Shown here one piece after another: positions 33,401 through 44,404 of a DNA stretch of 64,000 bases. The stretch covers positions 1 to 64,000 of the forward strand of contig QPMI01000114.1 in NCBI GenBank assembly GCA_004431415.1. Reading direction: 5' to 3'. Source of the stretch: Cyanophora paradoxa. Lineage: Eukaryota; Glaucocystophyceae; Cyanophorales; Cyanophoraceae. The notes under the pieces were generated by a model. The model ran no database searches. It worked only from the letters and a program-made list of their open reading frames with translations, and had not been told where the DNA came from. The stretch's first letter is position 1. Each line of letters starts with the position of its first letter. Both the position numbers and the translations under genes were made by a program.

Positions 33401-34677
33401 CGGCGGCGGCCGGGCTACTTTTGGTCCTTCCTTCTTGGTCAGGCTCTAGCAGTGTAGACCACAGCCCCAGCCGTGGACCCTCGCCGCACTCGACAGCGAG
33501 CGGCCTACGTGCGCATCGATCAGCAAAGCCGGAAACTGCAACAGGCGGCCGGCGAGCGCACCAGGATAGCATGGCGCGGAGGTGCAATGGTGGTCATCCT
33601 GGCCATTCCGGCGGCGCTCGCTGCATCCCGGCAGTTTAGCCAGCTTATGTCGACAATGAAGTGGTTTCATACCGTAAAAGCGCACCAAGACACGCCGTGG
33701 GCGCCGTGGTTGTGAACTGGCTGCAGGTCTCTAACTGGTGGTGCACAGTCAGCGGCGCGGAGCGAAGCGCCTGGGCCGGGGGGCAGCGCGCATAGTTAAC
33801 ATCTAACATATAGAAAGAGAAGCACGCACTTCCGGGCGGCGGGGCTCAGTTTCCAGGTCGCCGGTCCGCGAACCACCCCCCTTGGCGCGGCGAGGCCGGG
33901 CGCGCCACCCGCTGCGTTCCGGCGGGTCAGCGCTTGCACGCGGATAGTAAACATGTATGTCGAAGTGGTGGCGTACCGCTAGAGCAACCTGGCGTCGGAG
34001 AAGAGCGAGGCGCAACCGAAACGCGATGGGGGCCAACTGATCTGGGGCGCGCGATCGCTTCCCGTGAGCGGAACCGAGCCACGACCACTGGAGAAGGTAC
34101 GCACATCGATGATAGAGCCCTCGAACGCATACAGGGTGAGCGGCGCCGCGTTGGTGGTGCAGGCGTAGGACCGCCGGGAGGCACCCCTCCGTCCCAACAC
34201 GCAGATGCTGCGCGGGCGGCTCAGATCGCAGCTAGTGGATGGATATGCATCAAGAAGCCCAGAAAGACACCTGCGGGTGAGCTGCGCCCAAAGATCCGAA
34301 AGTCGCTCCTGGCTTCCGCGCCCGAGATGCGCTGCCGGGCTGCCGGGCGCGCGTGAAGCGCCCGGAAGTGATGTACTACGTCCGGAAAGAGTGCTTGCCA
34401 TGCCGGCTGGTCGGTAGATACGTCCGATGCGCCGCCGGCCTCAGCTGCCGATTCCTGGGCGGGCGGGCGATCCGGGCGACCTCGGGCGGCTAGGACCCGC
34501 CCAATCGATGTTATCTAGGCAATACTACTCGCTGCCAGAGCGGGAGGCGATGGCGTGGAGATTGCGTTCGCCGTGCCGGCAGCGCAAGGCAAGCGCTAAA
34601 GCCCAAGTTGTACCCCCTTTGGGGGGGAATAAGCCAAGTCGTTTCCGGACGAAAAAAAGGACTTTGAAGCGCTGTGC
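33400..34677. repeat. Right arm of large inverted repeat
   Basis: Partner of 29101-30390. Ends at GCGCTGTGC (34669-34677). The strip AGCGCTAAAGCCCAAGTTGTACCCCC near 34592-34617 is the complement of the end of the 921-bp unit, so arm and tandem unit share a boundary element. Confidence 0.88.
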
Positions 34678-34679
34678 AT

Positions 34680-35699
34680 CCTCACGCATGCCCATCCATA
34701 CAGTATTCATTTGAGAGCTTTTGCAAGCTTTGCGCAAGCTCTCTGGGGGCCGAAGAGCACAAAAACCCAGCCGACGCCAAATTTGGAGATCTATTTTTTT
34801 TTTTTGGTGAATTACCGGCCACAGCCTCTAGTCTACTCCAGCACTGTGGGGGCGTGTACAGGCAAGGTGGGGCATGATCGATCGGAATTATGTGGAACGG
34901 GCGGGATTTGAAGGCGTGATTCTCATCGCAGGGCGATTCGAACACGGAAGGCATGCATCGGAAAGCGTGTATGATAACCACACCGCTATGAGCGGGGGCA
35001 AATTTGGAGATCTAGCTATAGGGGGGAAATATATATATATATTTCGAGGAATTCCCCCCCTAGATTTCACCTCGAGCTCGAGCTCCACCAAAAATCGAGC
35101 TCCACCGACCAATATAAATTTATTTCTCACCTCGAGCTCGAGCTCCCGGGTCCATCGACCGCGGCCGGTACCAATATATCGCTGCGGTGAATAAGGTGCA
35201 CGTGGCGGCGGGCCCGGGGGCGCTGGCTCGCCGGGCAGAGCGCAGCATGACTTGGTGGACGGGGCAGAGGCACCAGGGGCGGCGGCGCGGCTCGCCGGGC
35301 AGAGCGGAGGCGCGCGGGGCAGCCGCTGGGCGCCGTGGCTCGCCGGGTGGGGTGCCTGCGCAGCCTCGGAGCGCGGCGGCCTGGCCCAGTGGTGGCGTGG
35401 CTCAGCGGCTTGGTGGACGGAGCAGAGGCCCCACGGGCGGCGGCGAGGCTCTCAGGGCGAGGCAGAGGCATGCAGGGTGGCAGCTCGCGGGGGGGCTCAC
35501 TGGCAGCGCGGACCGGCAGGCACAGAGGCGGCGGATCCGGAGCGGCGTGCAGCCTACGGTGCAGCCTGGCAGCGCCAGGTCTACGCCTACCGAGCGCTCC
35601 CATCTAAGCCTCATCGACGCTAAGCGAGCAGGCATGCATTGGCAGGGCTTACCACACGTGAGTGTGGGCTTGTTGAAATTTCAATTTCAATTTCAATGC
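34680..35699. other. Mixed-composition spacer without a supported gene
   Basis: Contains a 12-bp T-run near 34795-34806, a TATATATATATAT stretch at 35030, three GAGCTCGAGCTC-type blocks (35072-35145), and GC-rich sequence to 35640. None of the frames is supported. Confidence 0.4.
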
Positions 35700-36675
35700 C
35701 GCCCGTTGAAATTGCATTGAAATAGAATATAAGTTTAATAAAATATATTGAATTTATCCGTTTTTGCACCCTCAGCTTCCCCTTCCCATGGCCAGCCCCT
35801 CCGGCCTTCCCAGGAGCCCTCCCAGCCCGTAAAGAGACTCAGAGAGTGAGAGCAAAGTCCATTAGAGATAATTTAGTGTGACAGAGACTCTCCGCAGTGC
35901 GTAGGGTCCCTGCACGTGCTGCTCTGCGGATTGAAATTTCAATTGAATTTTCAAAGCTTTCAAAGGGTCGACTTTCAGTTTCAACGCCAAATTTTTGAAT
36001 TTCATGAAATTCACCAACCCTACACTGGGCCCACAGCCGTTTGGGGGCTTTCCCGTCAAAAATTTTCCCAGCGATCTGATTGGGCGAGCGGGGGCACCAG
36101 GAAGAGGCAATAACAGGTCCCACAACTCGCGCCGAGCGACCTCCGCTGGCGATGCGTATCGCACCTAGAGCGTCTTACGAGCGCGGGAAGCGATGCGGGA
36201 GCCGCGCGCCTTGCGCGGATCGCCCCGATGATGCGTGGAGCCAGCAAAAAAACGCGAAAAAAACGCGCTTTGCCTACCCCGTGAAGCAAAAGAACTCGCT
36301 TCCCGCACGCAATGGAGCTCCCTGAGAAGTGCAAGCGCAGTGTCGACGAGATAGGACCAGCCGCGCCGAGAAAGCCCACGCGTGCGACCAGCCGCCGCTC
36401 AGAGTGCGCTGCACGACCTGCCTTGGAAGCACGACGGAACTTCGAAGGATGTCCTTGGACGTTCAGGACGTCTCTGCCAGGCTGCTGTGCCCCTGCCCGT
36501 CGCGCAGCCGCCCGGCTGAACTGCTGCCGATCGGCTGAACTGCTGCCGATCGGCTGAACTGCTGCCGATCGCAGTACTAGTTGAACTGCTCCGCCGCTGG
36601 CTTCTGCAGTTCGTGAACCTGCTCATCCTGACTTGGGCAGCAGGGCGCGCGCCGGGCGCTGGTCGGAGTCGTAAA
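35700..36675. repeat. ~0.97-kb tandem duplication, unit 1
   Basis: Starts CCCGTTGAAATTGCATTGAAAT and ends GGTCGGAGTCGTAAA. Unit 2 is almost identical apart from a 6-bp insertion here (ATGGCC near 35788) and three rather than two copies of the 19-bp repeat GGCTGAACTGCTGCCGATC (36532-36570). Frames on both strands are conserved simply because the DNA is; no gene is claimed. Confidence 0.93.
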
Positions 36676-37626
36676 CCGCCCGTTGAAATTGCATTGAAAT
36701 AGAATGTAAGTTTAATAAAATATATTGAATTTATCCGTTTTTGCACCCTCAGCTTCCCCTTCCCAGCCCCTCCGGCCTTCCCAGGAGCCCTCCCAGCCCG
36801 TAAAGAGACTCAGAGAGTGAGAGCAAAGTCCATTAGAGATAATTTAGTGTGACAGAGACTCTCCGCAGTGCGTAGGGTCCCTGCACGTGCTGCTCTGCGG
36901 ATTGAAATTTCAATTGAATTTTCAAAGCTTTCAAAGGGTCGACTTTCAGTTTCAACGCCAAATTTTTGAATTTCATGAAATTCACCAACCCTACACTGGG
37001 CCCACAGCCGTTTGGGGGCTTTCCCGTCAAAAATTTTCCCAGCGATCTGATTGGGCGAGCGGGGGCACCAGGAAGAGGCAATAACAGGTCCCACAACTCG
37101 CGCCGAGCGACCTCCGCTGGCGATGCGTATCGCACCTAGAGCGTCTTACGAGCGCGGGAAGCGATGCGGGAGCCGCGCGCCTTGCGCGGATCGCCCCGAT
37201 GATGCGCGGAGCCAGCAAAAAAACGCGAAAAAAACGCGCTTTGCCTACCCCGTGAAGCAAAAGAACTCGCTTCCCGCACGCAATGGAGCTCCCTGAGAAG
37301 TGCAAGCGCAGTGTCGACGAGATAGGACCAGCCGCGCCGAGAAAGCCCACGCGCGCGACCAGCCGCCGCTCAGAGTGCGCTGCACGACCTGCCTTGGAAG
37401 CACGACGGAACTTCGAAGGATGTCCTTGGACGTTCAGGACGTCTCTGCCAGGCTGCTGTGCCCCTGCCCGTCGCGCAGCCGCCCGGCTGAACTGCTGCCG
37501 ATCGGCTGAACTGCTGCCGATCGCAGTACTAGTTGAACTGCTCCGCCGCTGGCTTCTGCAGTTCGTGAACCTGCTCATCCTGACTTGGGCAGCAGGGCGC
37601 GCGCCGGGCGCTGGTCGGAGTCGTAA
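36676..37626. repeat. ~0.97-kb tandem duplication, unit 2
   Basis: Second unit, directly adjacent to unit 1 and followed by the GC-rich array at 37627. It has two copies of the 19-bp GGCTGAACTGCTGCCGATC repeat. Confidence 0.93.
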
Positions 37627-38705
37627 AGGCCTTGGCGAGCTGCAGCGCGCGCCGCGGCGGGGCCGCCGGGCTCGCCGAACGTGGCGGGTGGGCGGGCTCG
37701 CGGAGCGTGGCGGGAGACGCGGCGGGCGGCGGCGCGGCTCGCCGGGCGGGCGGGGCCCGGCGGGCCGGGCGAGGCGGAGGCGCGCGGGGCGGTGCGGGGC
37801 CCGGCGGGCGGCGGCGCGGCTCGCTGGACAGGGCGGAGACGCGCCGGGCGGCCCCCAGCCCGAGTCGCTGCGCGGGGCGGGGGCGCGGCGGCCGGCGGCA
37901 CGGCTCGCCGGGCGGGGCGGAGGCGCGGCGGGCGGCGGCGCAGCTCGCCGGCCGCGGGCGGGGCAGAGGCGCGGAGGGCGGCGGCGCGGCTCGCCGGCCG
38001 CGGGCGGGGCAGAGGCGCGGAGGGCGGCGGCGCGGCTCCGAGGCTCGCCGGCGGGGCGGAGGCGCTGCGGGCGGCGGCGCGGCGCACCGGGCGGGGCGGA
38101 GGCGCGGGGGCGGCGGCGCGGCTCGCCGGGCGGGCGGGGCCCGGTGGGCGGTGGCGGGGCTCGCCGGGCGGGGCGGGGCCCGGCGGGCCGGCGAGGCGGA
38201 GGCGCGCGGGGCGGTGCGGGGGCCCGGCGGGCGGCGGCGCGGCTCGCTGGACGGGGCGGAGGCGCGCCGGGCGGCCCCCAGCCCGAGTCGCTGCGCGGGG
38301 CGGGGGCGCGGCGGCCGCGGCACGGCTCGCCGGGCGGGCGGAGGCGCGGCGGGCGGCGGCGCGGCTCGCCCCGCGGGCGGGCAGAGGCGCGGAGGGCGGC
38401 GGCGCGGCTCGCCGGCCGCGGGCGGGGTAGAGGCGCGGAGGGCGGCGGCGCGGCTCCGAGGCTCGTCGGGCGGGTAGGGCGCTGCGGCGGCGGCGCGGCG
38501 CACCGGGCGGGGCGGAGGCGCGGGGCGGCGGCGCGGCTCGCCGGGCGGGGCGGGGCGCGGCGGGCGGCGGCGCGGCTCGCCGGGCGGGGCGGGGGCGCAG
38601 CGGGCGGCGGCGCGGCTCGCCGGGCGGGCGGGGGCCCGGCGGGCGGCAGCGGGGCTCGCCGGACGAGGCGGGGGGCGCGGCGGGCGGTGGCGGGATTCGG
38701 ACGGG
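37627..38705. repeat. GC-rich repeat array with higher-order duplication
   Basis: Built from GGCGGGCGGCGGCGCGGCTCGCCGG-like units. A longer block is repeated with a spacing of about 430 bp: the string CCCCCAGCCCGAGTCGCTGC is at 37852 and 38275. Very long frames on both strands (up to 646 codons) are explained by the repeat. Confidence 0.9.
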
Positions 38706-40860
38706 CGGCCGCCGGGCTGATCATGATCATGAGCTCGAGGGGCCCCATCCCTGCCATGTCCCACCGGCCCGACCCGCCCTGTTCTTGTACCTGTTGCCTT
38801 GTAGAGCATGTGAAGAACTCAAATAGCTTTCGTTTATCGCTTTTCTGGACCCAGCAGAGCCTGTGCCGTGCCTGGGTGCCGTGCCTTAGCCGCCTTCCCT
38901 CATTTTGACGGTCACGTCGACAAATATTGAACCACCAGCGCGCCATCTCGATATAAATGAGTGACATTCTGAAAGAATAGTATCTTATGAGTGTGTGTAC
39001 TCATTTTCGCAGCGAGCGCGAACGTTTCGGACGATCCACGTTAACATGAGTCTTCAGACCGGAGTATAGTACTAGACCTGACTTCACTAAGTTCGAATTC
39101 ATCTTCACATCTACTTCATCATCGAGAGACCTTCATGATCACCGCCTCGGAACGTTCGTTCGAAGCATGATATTTAAGTTCCGGAACGTTCGTCGAAGCA
39201 TGATATTTAAGTTAAAATGAGATATTTAGACTATGGTCATCTTGATTCCAAAGCGGGAAGTCGCTGGGAGTACTACGGTACTGGGTCTTTGATCATGAGG
39301 CGGGCGGGGCATGCTCGAGCTGCAGGCCTCCCGCGCGCGCGCGCTGGCCCGGCCCTGTGCGCTTGAGTGAAAAGCCGGTGCTAGTGCGGGTTAACCCCCG
39401 GCCGGAAGCCTAAACAAGACCCGCGGCTTGACCGCCGCGGCGGTACGCCGTGATAACCCGAGGGCACCTGCTCGTGCTCCGCCGCGTGCCGCAGGTGCAA
39501 CTTGCATGCAGCGGGGCGCGTCGTGCGGGCGCAGGTACGTTCTAAAGAAGATGAACATGCGACTGCAAGCGGCGAGAGCCTCGGGGAAGCCGAGCAGCTA
39601 AAGTCGCCCGCGGCTTAGGCCGCGCGCGGGGAAGTCCCGGGTCCGACTTGCAATTGGCGAGCCTCGGAGCGCGGGCCGCCGTGCGCTGATCATGATCATT
39701 TCAGGTCCGGCCACAAAGCTTAAGTTCCCTGCCAGGCTGCAGCTCACCATCCCATCCCTCGTTCCAAACAACGCAATGTGCTGAAAGCGTAGCGTCGAGT
39801 GCTTGATCATGACAGAATACGCATGAACAAATGCTATGCTATGCTACGGGTGGCGGCAGAGAGCGCCTGTTGCCGCAGCCGCAAGGAGCGCCAAGGATGC
39901 TTGCGGCGGGAGCCAGGAGAGCCGGCCACAGCGGCGGGGCTATGAGGGGCGCGGGCTGGGAGCCGGCTGGCCGCGGCGGGGACGATGGAACGCCGCGCGA
40001 CGACGGGCAGCGCCGGATGGCGCAGGGCGACAGAAAACTGGCCGAGGCTGGCGGGCAGCGCCGGGTGCATGCGGCGGGGAGGATGGGGCGGCATTGCCGC
40101 GGCACGGGACGATGGGTAGCGGGACGCAACAGATAGCGGCCGTGTGCCGCGTCGGGGCGAGCAGAAGAACTGGCGGCGGAACGGTGAGCAATTGGCGACC
40201 GACGCAAAAGAAAGAGAAAGGAAAGCGTCGCACCGCAACAAGCGGGACGCGCCCACAGCTGGCAAAGCTTCGATGCGCAGCTGCTCGCTGCGAGTATCGC
40301 CGCCACCGTAACCGTTCTGCAGCATGCCAGCAACTGGAGCATGTGAGAACAGCGGAAGGGAGGCGCACGTCGCGGGGCCGCGAACCATGTGAACTGCGAT
40401 GATTGACGATAGCGAAATGTCTCCGCAGTGTTTCCCTGCGGACAGACTGCGTCACACAGCTGGGAGGCAGGATCCGCGCAACTGGCCGGAAAAGCAACGC
40501 TCTGACCTGCGCAGGCTCTTATAATGAGTCTTTGGAGCCATTCTACACAGCTGGAACGCTTAGCTGTGGCCGGACCGTTGCATGCGATTCGCTAAAACGA
40601 CCGCACCGGCGCCTCCAGTCCCGCCTCAACATCTTCTGAGTTGTCACAGAGTCCTCTCAAGCTGCTGAGCTGCGCGAGAGACGAGGTGGTCAGGAAAACC
40701 TGCCGGCAAGCCGGCAAGCGTCGCACCTGCGGACGGCCTGGCTTGCGATGACGTCTGCCCGGTATTGAACCTGCGGACGACGGCGCGTGTGCGTGCGCTG
40801 GCAGGTGCGAGCGCCGGGGGCGAGAGGTTGCTTGGCAGCGGGCGGCAGTCTGTCTAGATG
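38706..40860. other. Region without an assigned gene
   Basis: Includes a direct repeat of about 30 bp (CGAAGCATGATATTTAAGTT at 39162 and 39194), several TGATCATGATCA palindromes (38718, 39688), and mixed sequence with medium-size frames at 39830-40640. A minus-strand frame starting at 39810 (MIKHSTLRFQHIALFGTRDG) looks protein-like but has no recognisable family. Confidence 0.4.
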
Positions 40861-41087
40861 TGTATGTACCCTAGCGGCCTGAGGCCGGGGAGACGTACCC
40901 ACCCACGGGCGTCGACGCTGCTCCCGCTGTCCCTGGCACTGCGAGGCGAGTCTCATGGCAGAACCGCGTCAAGTTCCATATTCTTGCGGGGGAAGCGACG
41001 CCAACGGACTTTTCTTCTGGCGATCCACCCAAAGAGCCGAGCGACGAGACATTCTCACAGGAAATAACAGCAGGCAATTGCAACGGA

Positions 41088-41577
41088 ATGGCAGCAGCAG
41101 CGGCAGCAGCGACTGCCGTATCTATATTCATGAAACAGGCAAGCCAACCAGTTCGGAAGCTTTTGACACGAGCTGTGGCTGCGGCTTCTCAGCATGGATA
41201 CCTGGCCATACAGCGGGAGGACGAGGAAGAACTTCATGGAGATAACCTGGACCAAGTTAGTGTAGAAGTTTCTATAGTTGCAGGGGAATCATATATTCGG
41301 CGTGCCACTGCTATACCTTCTAGGTCAAATATTTCGGTTTCCGATTCAGGTGTTTAAGCAACTGAGACTTGGATCAAGACAGAATGCCGTTTCATCAAAT
41401 GGGTCTTTTCAGGCATTATTATTGGTCTTGTTGGGTCCGCTGTGCTGTGCTGTGGCGCCCAGCTGTGCAACCAGCCCGTGCGCTACACACAGGATTGCGC
41501 CGTGGCTGCGGGGTGGTGGGTCTGTATTGGGAGCCGTGGCCATGGTGCAGTCCCGGAGGGTACAGCGAGACTACTGA
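41088..41577 (+). CDS. Small tail-anchored membrane protein (predicted, 3 exons)
   Basis: Exons 41088-41259, 41359-41477 and 41551-41577 join in phase (318 nt, 105 aa). Introns are 99 nt (GTGTAG...TTAAG) and 73 nt (GTGCGC...GTGCAG). The second donor is the same GTGCGC type used by the Hint gene. The protein starts with an Ala run, then a basic/amphipathic segment (VRKLLTRAVAAASQHG), an acidic linker (REDEEELHGDNLD) and one membrane helix near the C-terminus (residues 72-90, WVFSGIIIGLVGSAVLCC), and ends QPSRRVQRDY. This suggests a cytosolic domain anchored by its tail. The frame is also open upstream to about 40873 but has no ATG there, so an upstream exon is possible. Family not recognised. 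Confidence 0.5.
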
Positions 41578-41579
41578 CT

Positions 41580-42614
41580 GGGGTACATGGTACGAGTGGC
41601 TCGACTCAGTGGAAACCAGGCTGGCAACAGCATATATTATGGTCCACCGTAGCACAAAAGGACAGTACAGTACGCATTGATCCACACAGTCAATTGCATG
41701 CAACGCACAGTAGCGTGTACATCACGTACATGTACGTATACATGTACATACATGTATAGCTAGTCTATCAGTACTAGTATACGTACAGAGTCATATATGC
41801 ATGACTCAGTGATCATGCCATGATGTGGGAAACCGGGTGAGATGGTATCATGATCACTGACAAGCATGCGCAGGGGGGCTCCGCCCCCCCGCACCCCCCC
41901 AGAATTTTTCAGAAAACTTAAAATGACCTGACTCAGTGATTCATATAATTATAAATAACTATCAGCATAAGAAAGGAGATCTAGAAGCTCTAGGGCTGAA
42001 TAACATTCTACTATCAAGTGAAGAAAGAAGAACAATTGATATATATCATATATGCTATATATGATCATCGGATGTTTTGATTTGGAAAACTTGAAAGCAC
42101 TTCGTTGTGCTTCTTGTTTTCTGTTGGCTGGGAGGAAACACTTCTTCATGATCATGGGCAAGCTTGACCGTACCTGGACATCATGATCAGTCGATCATCG
42201 AAATCGGAATCATAATTACACAAGCAACAATTGCAAATACGGCAAGGAAGGCGTGCTTGGGATTAATCTCTATAGCTAGCGCTAGATTGATATTCCAATG
42301 AACTCTTTCATTCACAATAACACTCGGAGAAGACAATCTTCAAAAAACACTTACTTGTACTTGCAATTGTTGTTTATAAATTAATTTGCTGTTGGCTGAG
42401 AGGAAACACTTGGTCTATTTGTCTGTTGTTTGCAAATTCCGAGAATCGAGCAGAAACTGAACCGGCACTGAACAGCACTTCAGAAAGAAAAAAAGGGAAG
42501 AAAAAGGACCTTTCCATTGAAATGACTGCCGGATACATAATTTGAGCCTGAAAACTCCACTCTGTGGCAAATCCTACTGCTTTGTACTTCCAAGCTCACT
42601 GGCAAGAGCAGCGG
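41580..42614. other. AT-richer intergenic sequence with palindromes
   Basis: Contains ACATGTACGTATACATGTACATACATGTAT (41727-41756), a TGATCATG hairpin pair around 41809 and 41850, a GGGGGGCTCCGCCCCCC hairpin (41873-41889), and a direct repeat GCTGTTGGCTG(G/A)GAGGAAACACTT (42120 and 42388). No gene supported. Confidence 0.5.
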
Positions 42615-42925
42615 CTGCCACTGGTTTCGATTTTCAACTGTACTCCAATTTCTCACCCAGCTCGTACCATGCTTTCGACCCTCACTCCTTTGCAGACCAA
42701 GCCCCATTTCCTTCAAGCATATGATGTCTTTTATGGCCTTAAGACTGTTGGTGTCTCTGACGTGGTAGACCAATTTTTCCCGATCGAGCTTTCTTATTAT
42801 CAATCTGTTCTCCGTACTGCCCCTGAGTCCTCCAATGTTGCTGGCCCCTCTGGTGCTAAGCCACCCCGCTTCCTCATTCGCCTTGGCGCCCAAGCCTTCC
42901 TGGCTGAACTCAAAACGATGGCACA

Positions 42926-43603
42926 TCGTCCCGCATCGCTGATATGGCTGCGCGCTCTGATATTCAGCGTCCTGCTTCGGCAAATTTGCTTGACAGTGAG
43001 CTCCTCTCCTCGCTATGCCCGGTCTGCCACCGGCGCTGCAATGCACTGCACGTTTTCGTCCTCTGCCCTGTTGTGCAGCAGTTCTGGTCGCTCATCTTCC
43101 ATGCCCTGCAGCTCCAGCCGATGCCCATTCCTTCCGCTCGCTTTGTTGCCTGGTTGCTTACTGGCTCGGTCCGTTTTGCTGACAGCTGGATGTTCTTGCA
43201 GAACTGGGAGTGGCAGGTTGTTCGGATTCTTGGATTGCACGTCATTTTCCGCTCGTATTGTCTGGCCTATCGAGCAGGTCGCACTGAAGCTGCGGCTACG
43301 TTTGCAATGGACCCTAACACACAGCTGCCCCTTACACCTTCCTCCAAGACGGGCTTGAAGGCCGCTACTCTGATGGCTGCCTTGTTCCGCGAACTGGACG
43401 ACTTTATGGACATGCTTCCTCGTCGTTTACCTCGATTTAAAGTCACCTATGTCCGTGGGTATTTCCGTTTCATCTCTACTGCTGACCCCTCTCATTCTTC
43501 ATTCTACGCTAATCTTTTAGACGCTGCGCGTGCTTATGACCATTCCCTAGCCTCTTATGAGCACTGTGAACATATTGCTCAGCCTGCCCTAGCCCCGATC
43601 TAG
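42926..43603 (+). pseudogene. LINE C polyprotein C-terminus (zinc-binding domain)
   Basis: The frame is open from the truncation point. It contains LCPVCHRRC...LHVFVLCPVVQQFW, the C-x2-C...H-x4-C zinc-binding pattern found after the reverse transcriptase in many LINE proteins, followed by a Trp-rich helical segment (AWLLTGSVRFADSWMFLQNW). It ends at TAG 43601-43603. The endonuclease and reverse transcriptase are missing because of the 5' truncation. Confidence 0.75.
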
Positions 43604-43679
43604 CCCCTAGCCCCTTGTGGCTCAGTTTCCTTATGCCAGTGTGCGGCCTGTCCTGCTGCAGCGTCTTGAAAAGGAGGAT

Positions 43680-44404
43680 CTTGAAGGCTATATGTCCCTC
43701 CTGACAACGGCTCAGACTCCTCTGACCTTTCCGACCTTGGCCCTGATGATCCTGATGATTCCTCCAGTAGTACCTCATCAGATGATGACGACCCCCCTGG
43801 TGGACCCGACCCTGCCCCTGACCCTGGTCCTGTGGTTCACTCACCCCCTCACCCGCTGCCACCTCACCCGCCGCCCGATATTGACTCGGAGGATGAGCCG
43901 CCTCTTCAATGCCGTCGTGTTGGTGCTTCAGCGTTTGGTCTTGATGCTGCTATAGATGATACAGGTTCACCTCCGCCCTCTCCTCAAGTTATCATCTATG
44001 TGGATGACACTGAGCTTGCCCCTGATCTGCTGCCGATCTCTCCTATCCGAATCGACGCTGTTGATGTTGAGCCCGACTTCGCGAGTCATGCTGTCATTGC
44101 TTCCCTAGCTCCTCCCTCTTCTGCCCCTCTGCCTTCTTCTGCGCCTATGACGCCCATGGATACTGATCCTCTTTCTCCTTCTATTGTCCCGCCTAAGCGT
44201 CGTCGAATGTCTTCTCCAGACCCTGGTGCTCTGGATCCTGGTGATAACATTCCTGGTGTCCCACCTCAGGTTTCTTTCAAACGCTTGCGGCCTTCACCTC
44301 CTCCAACTCTCCCATCCGCTGCCCCTATGGATCTCGCTGATGACCCAGGTTCCCCAATGGTGCTTATCTCTGACGAAGAGGCTGATGACATGACTGATGG
44401 CTGA
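43680..44404 (+). CDS. Acidic Ser/Asp/Pro-rich frame downstream of the LINE C polyprotein
   Basis: Same frame as the preceding polyprotein, after two stops. It opens at about 43680 without an ATG; the first ATG-type start considered is later, and an alternative start is GTG 43832. It begins with NGSDSSDLSDLGPDDPDDSS, contains VIIYVDDTEL and a KRRRMSSPD basic patch, and ends EADDMTDG at TGA 44402-44404. It could be a disordered C-terminal extension cut off by stop mutations, or a second ORF. No domain is known. Confidence 0.45.

Noticed and set aside
37027-38967. A 646-codon minus-strand frame and a 541-codon plus-strand frame
   Set aside because: They overlap each other across a GC-rich array and a tandem unit and have no domain. 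The sequence is explained by repeats.
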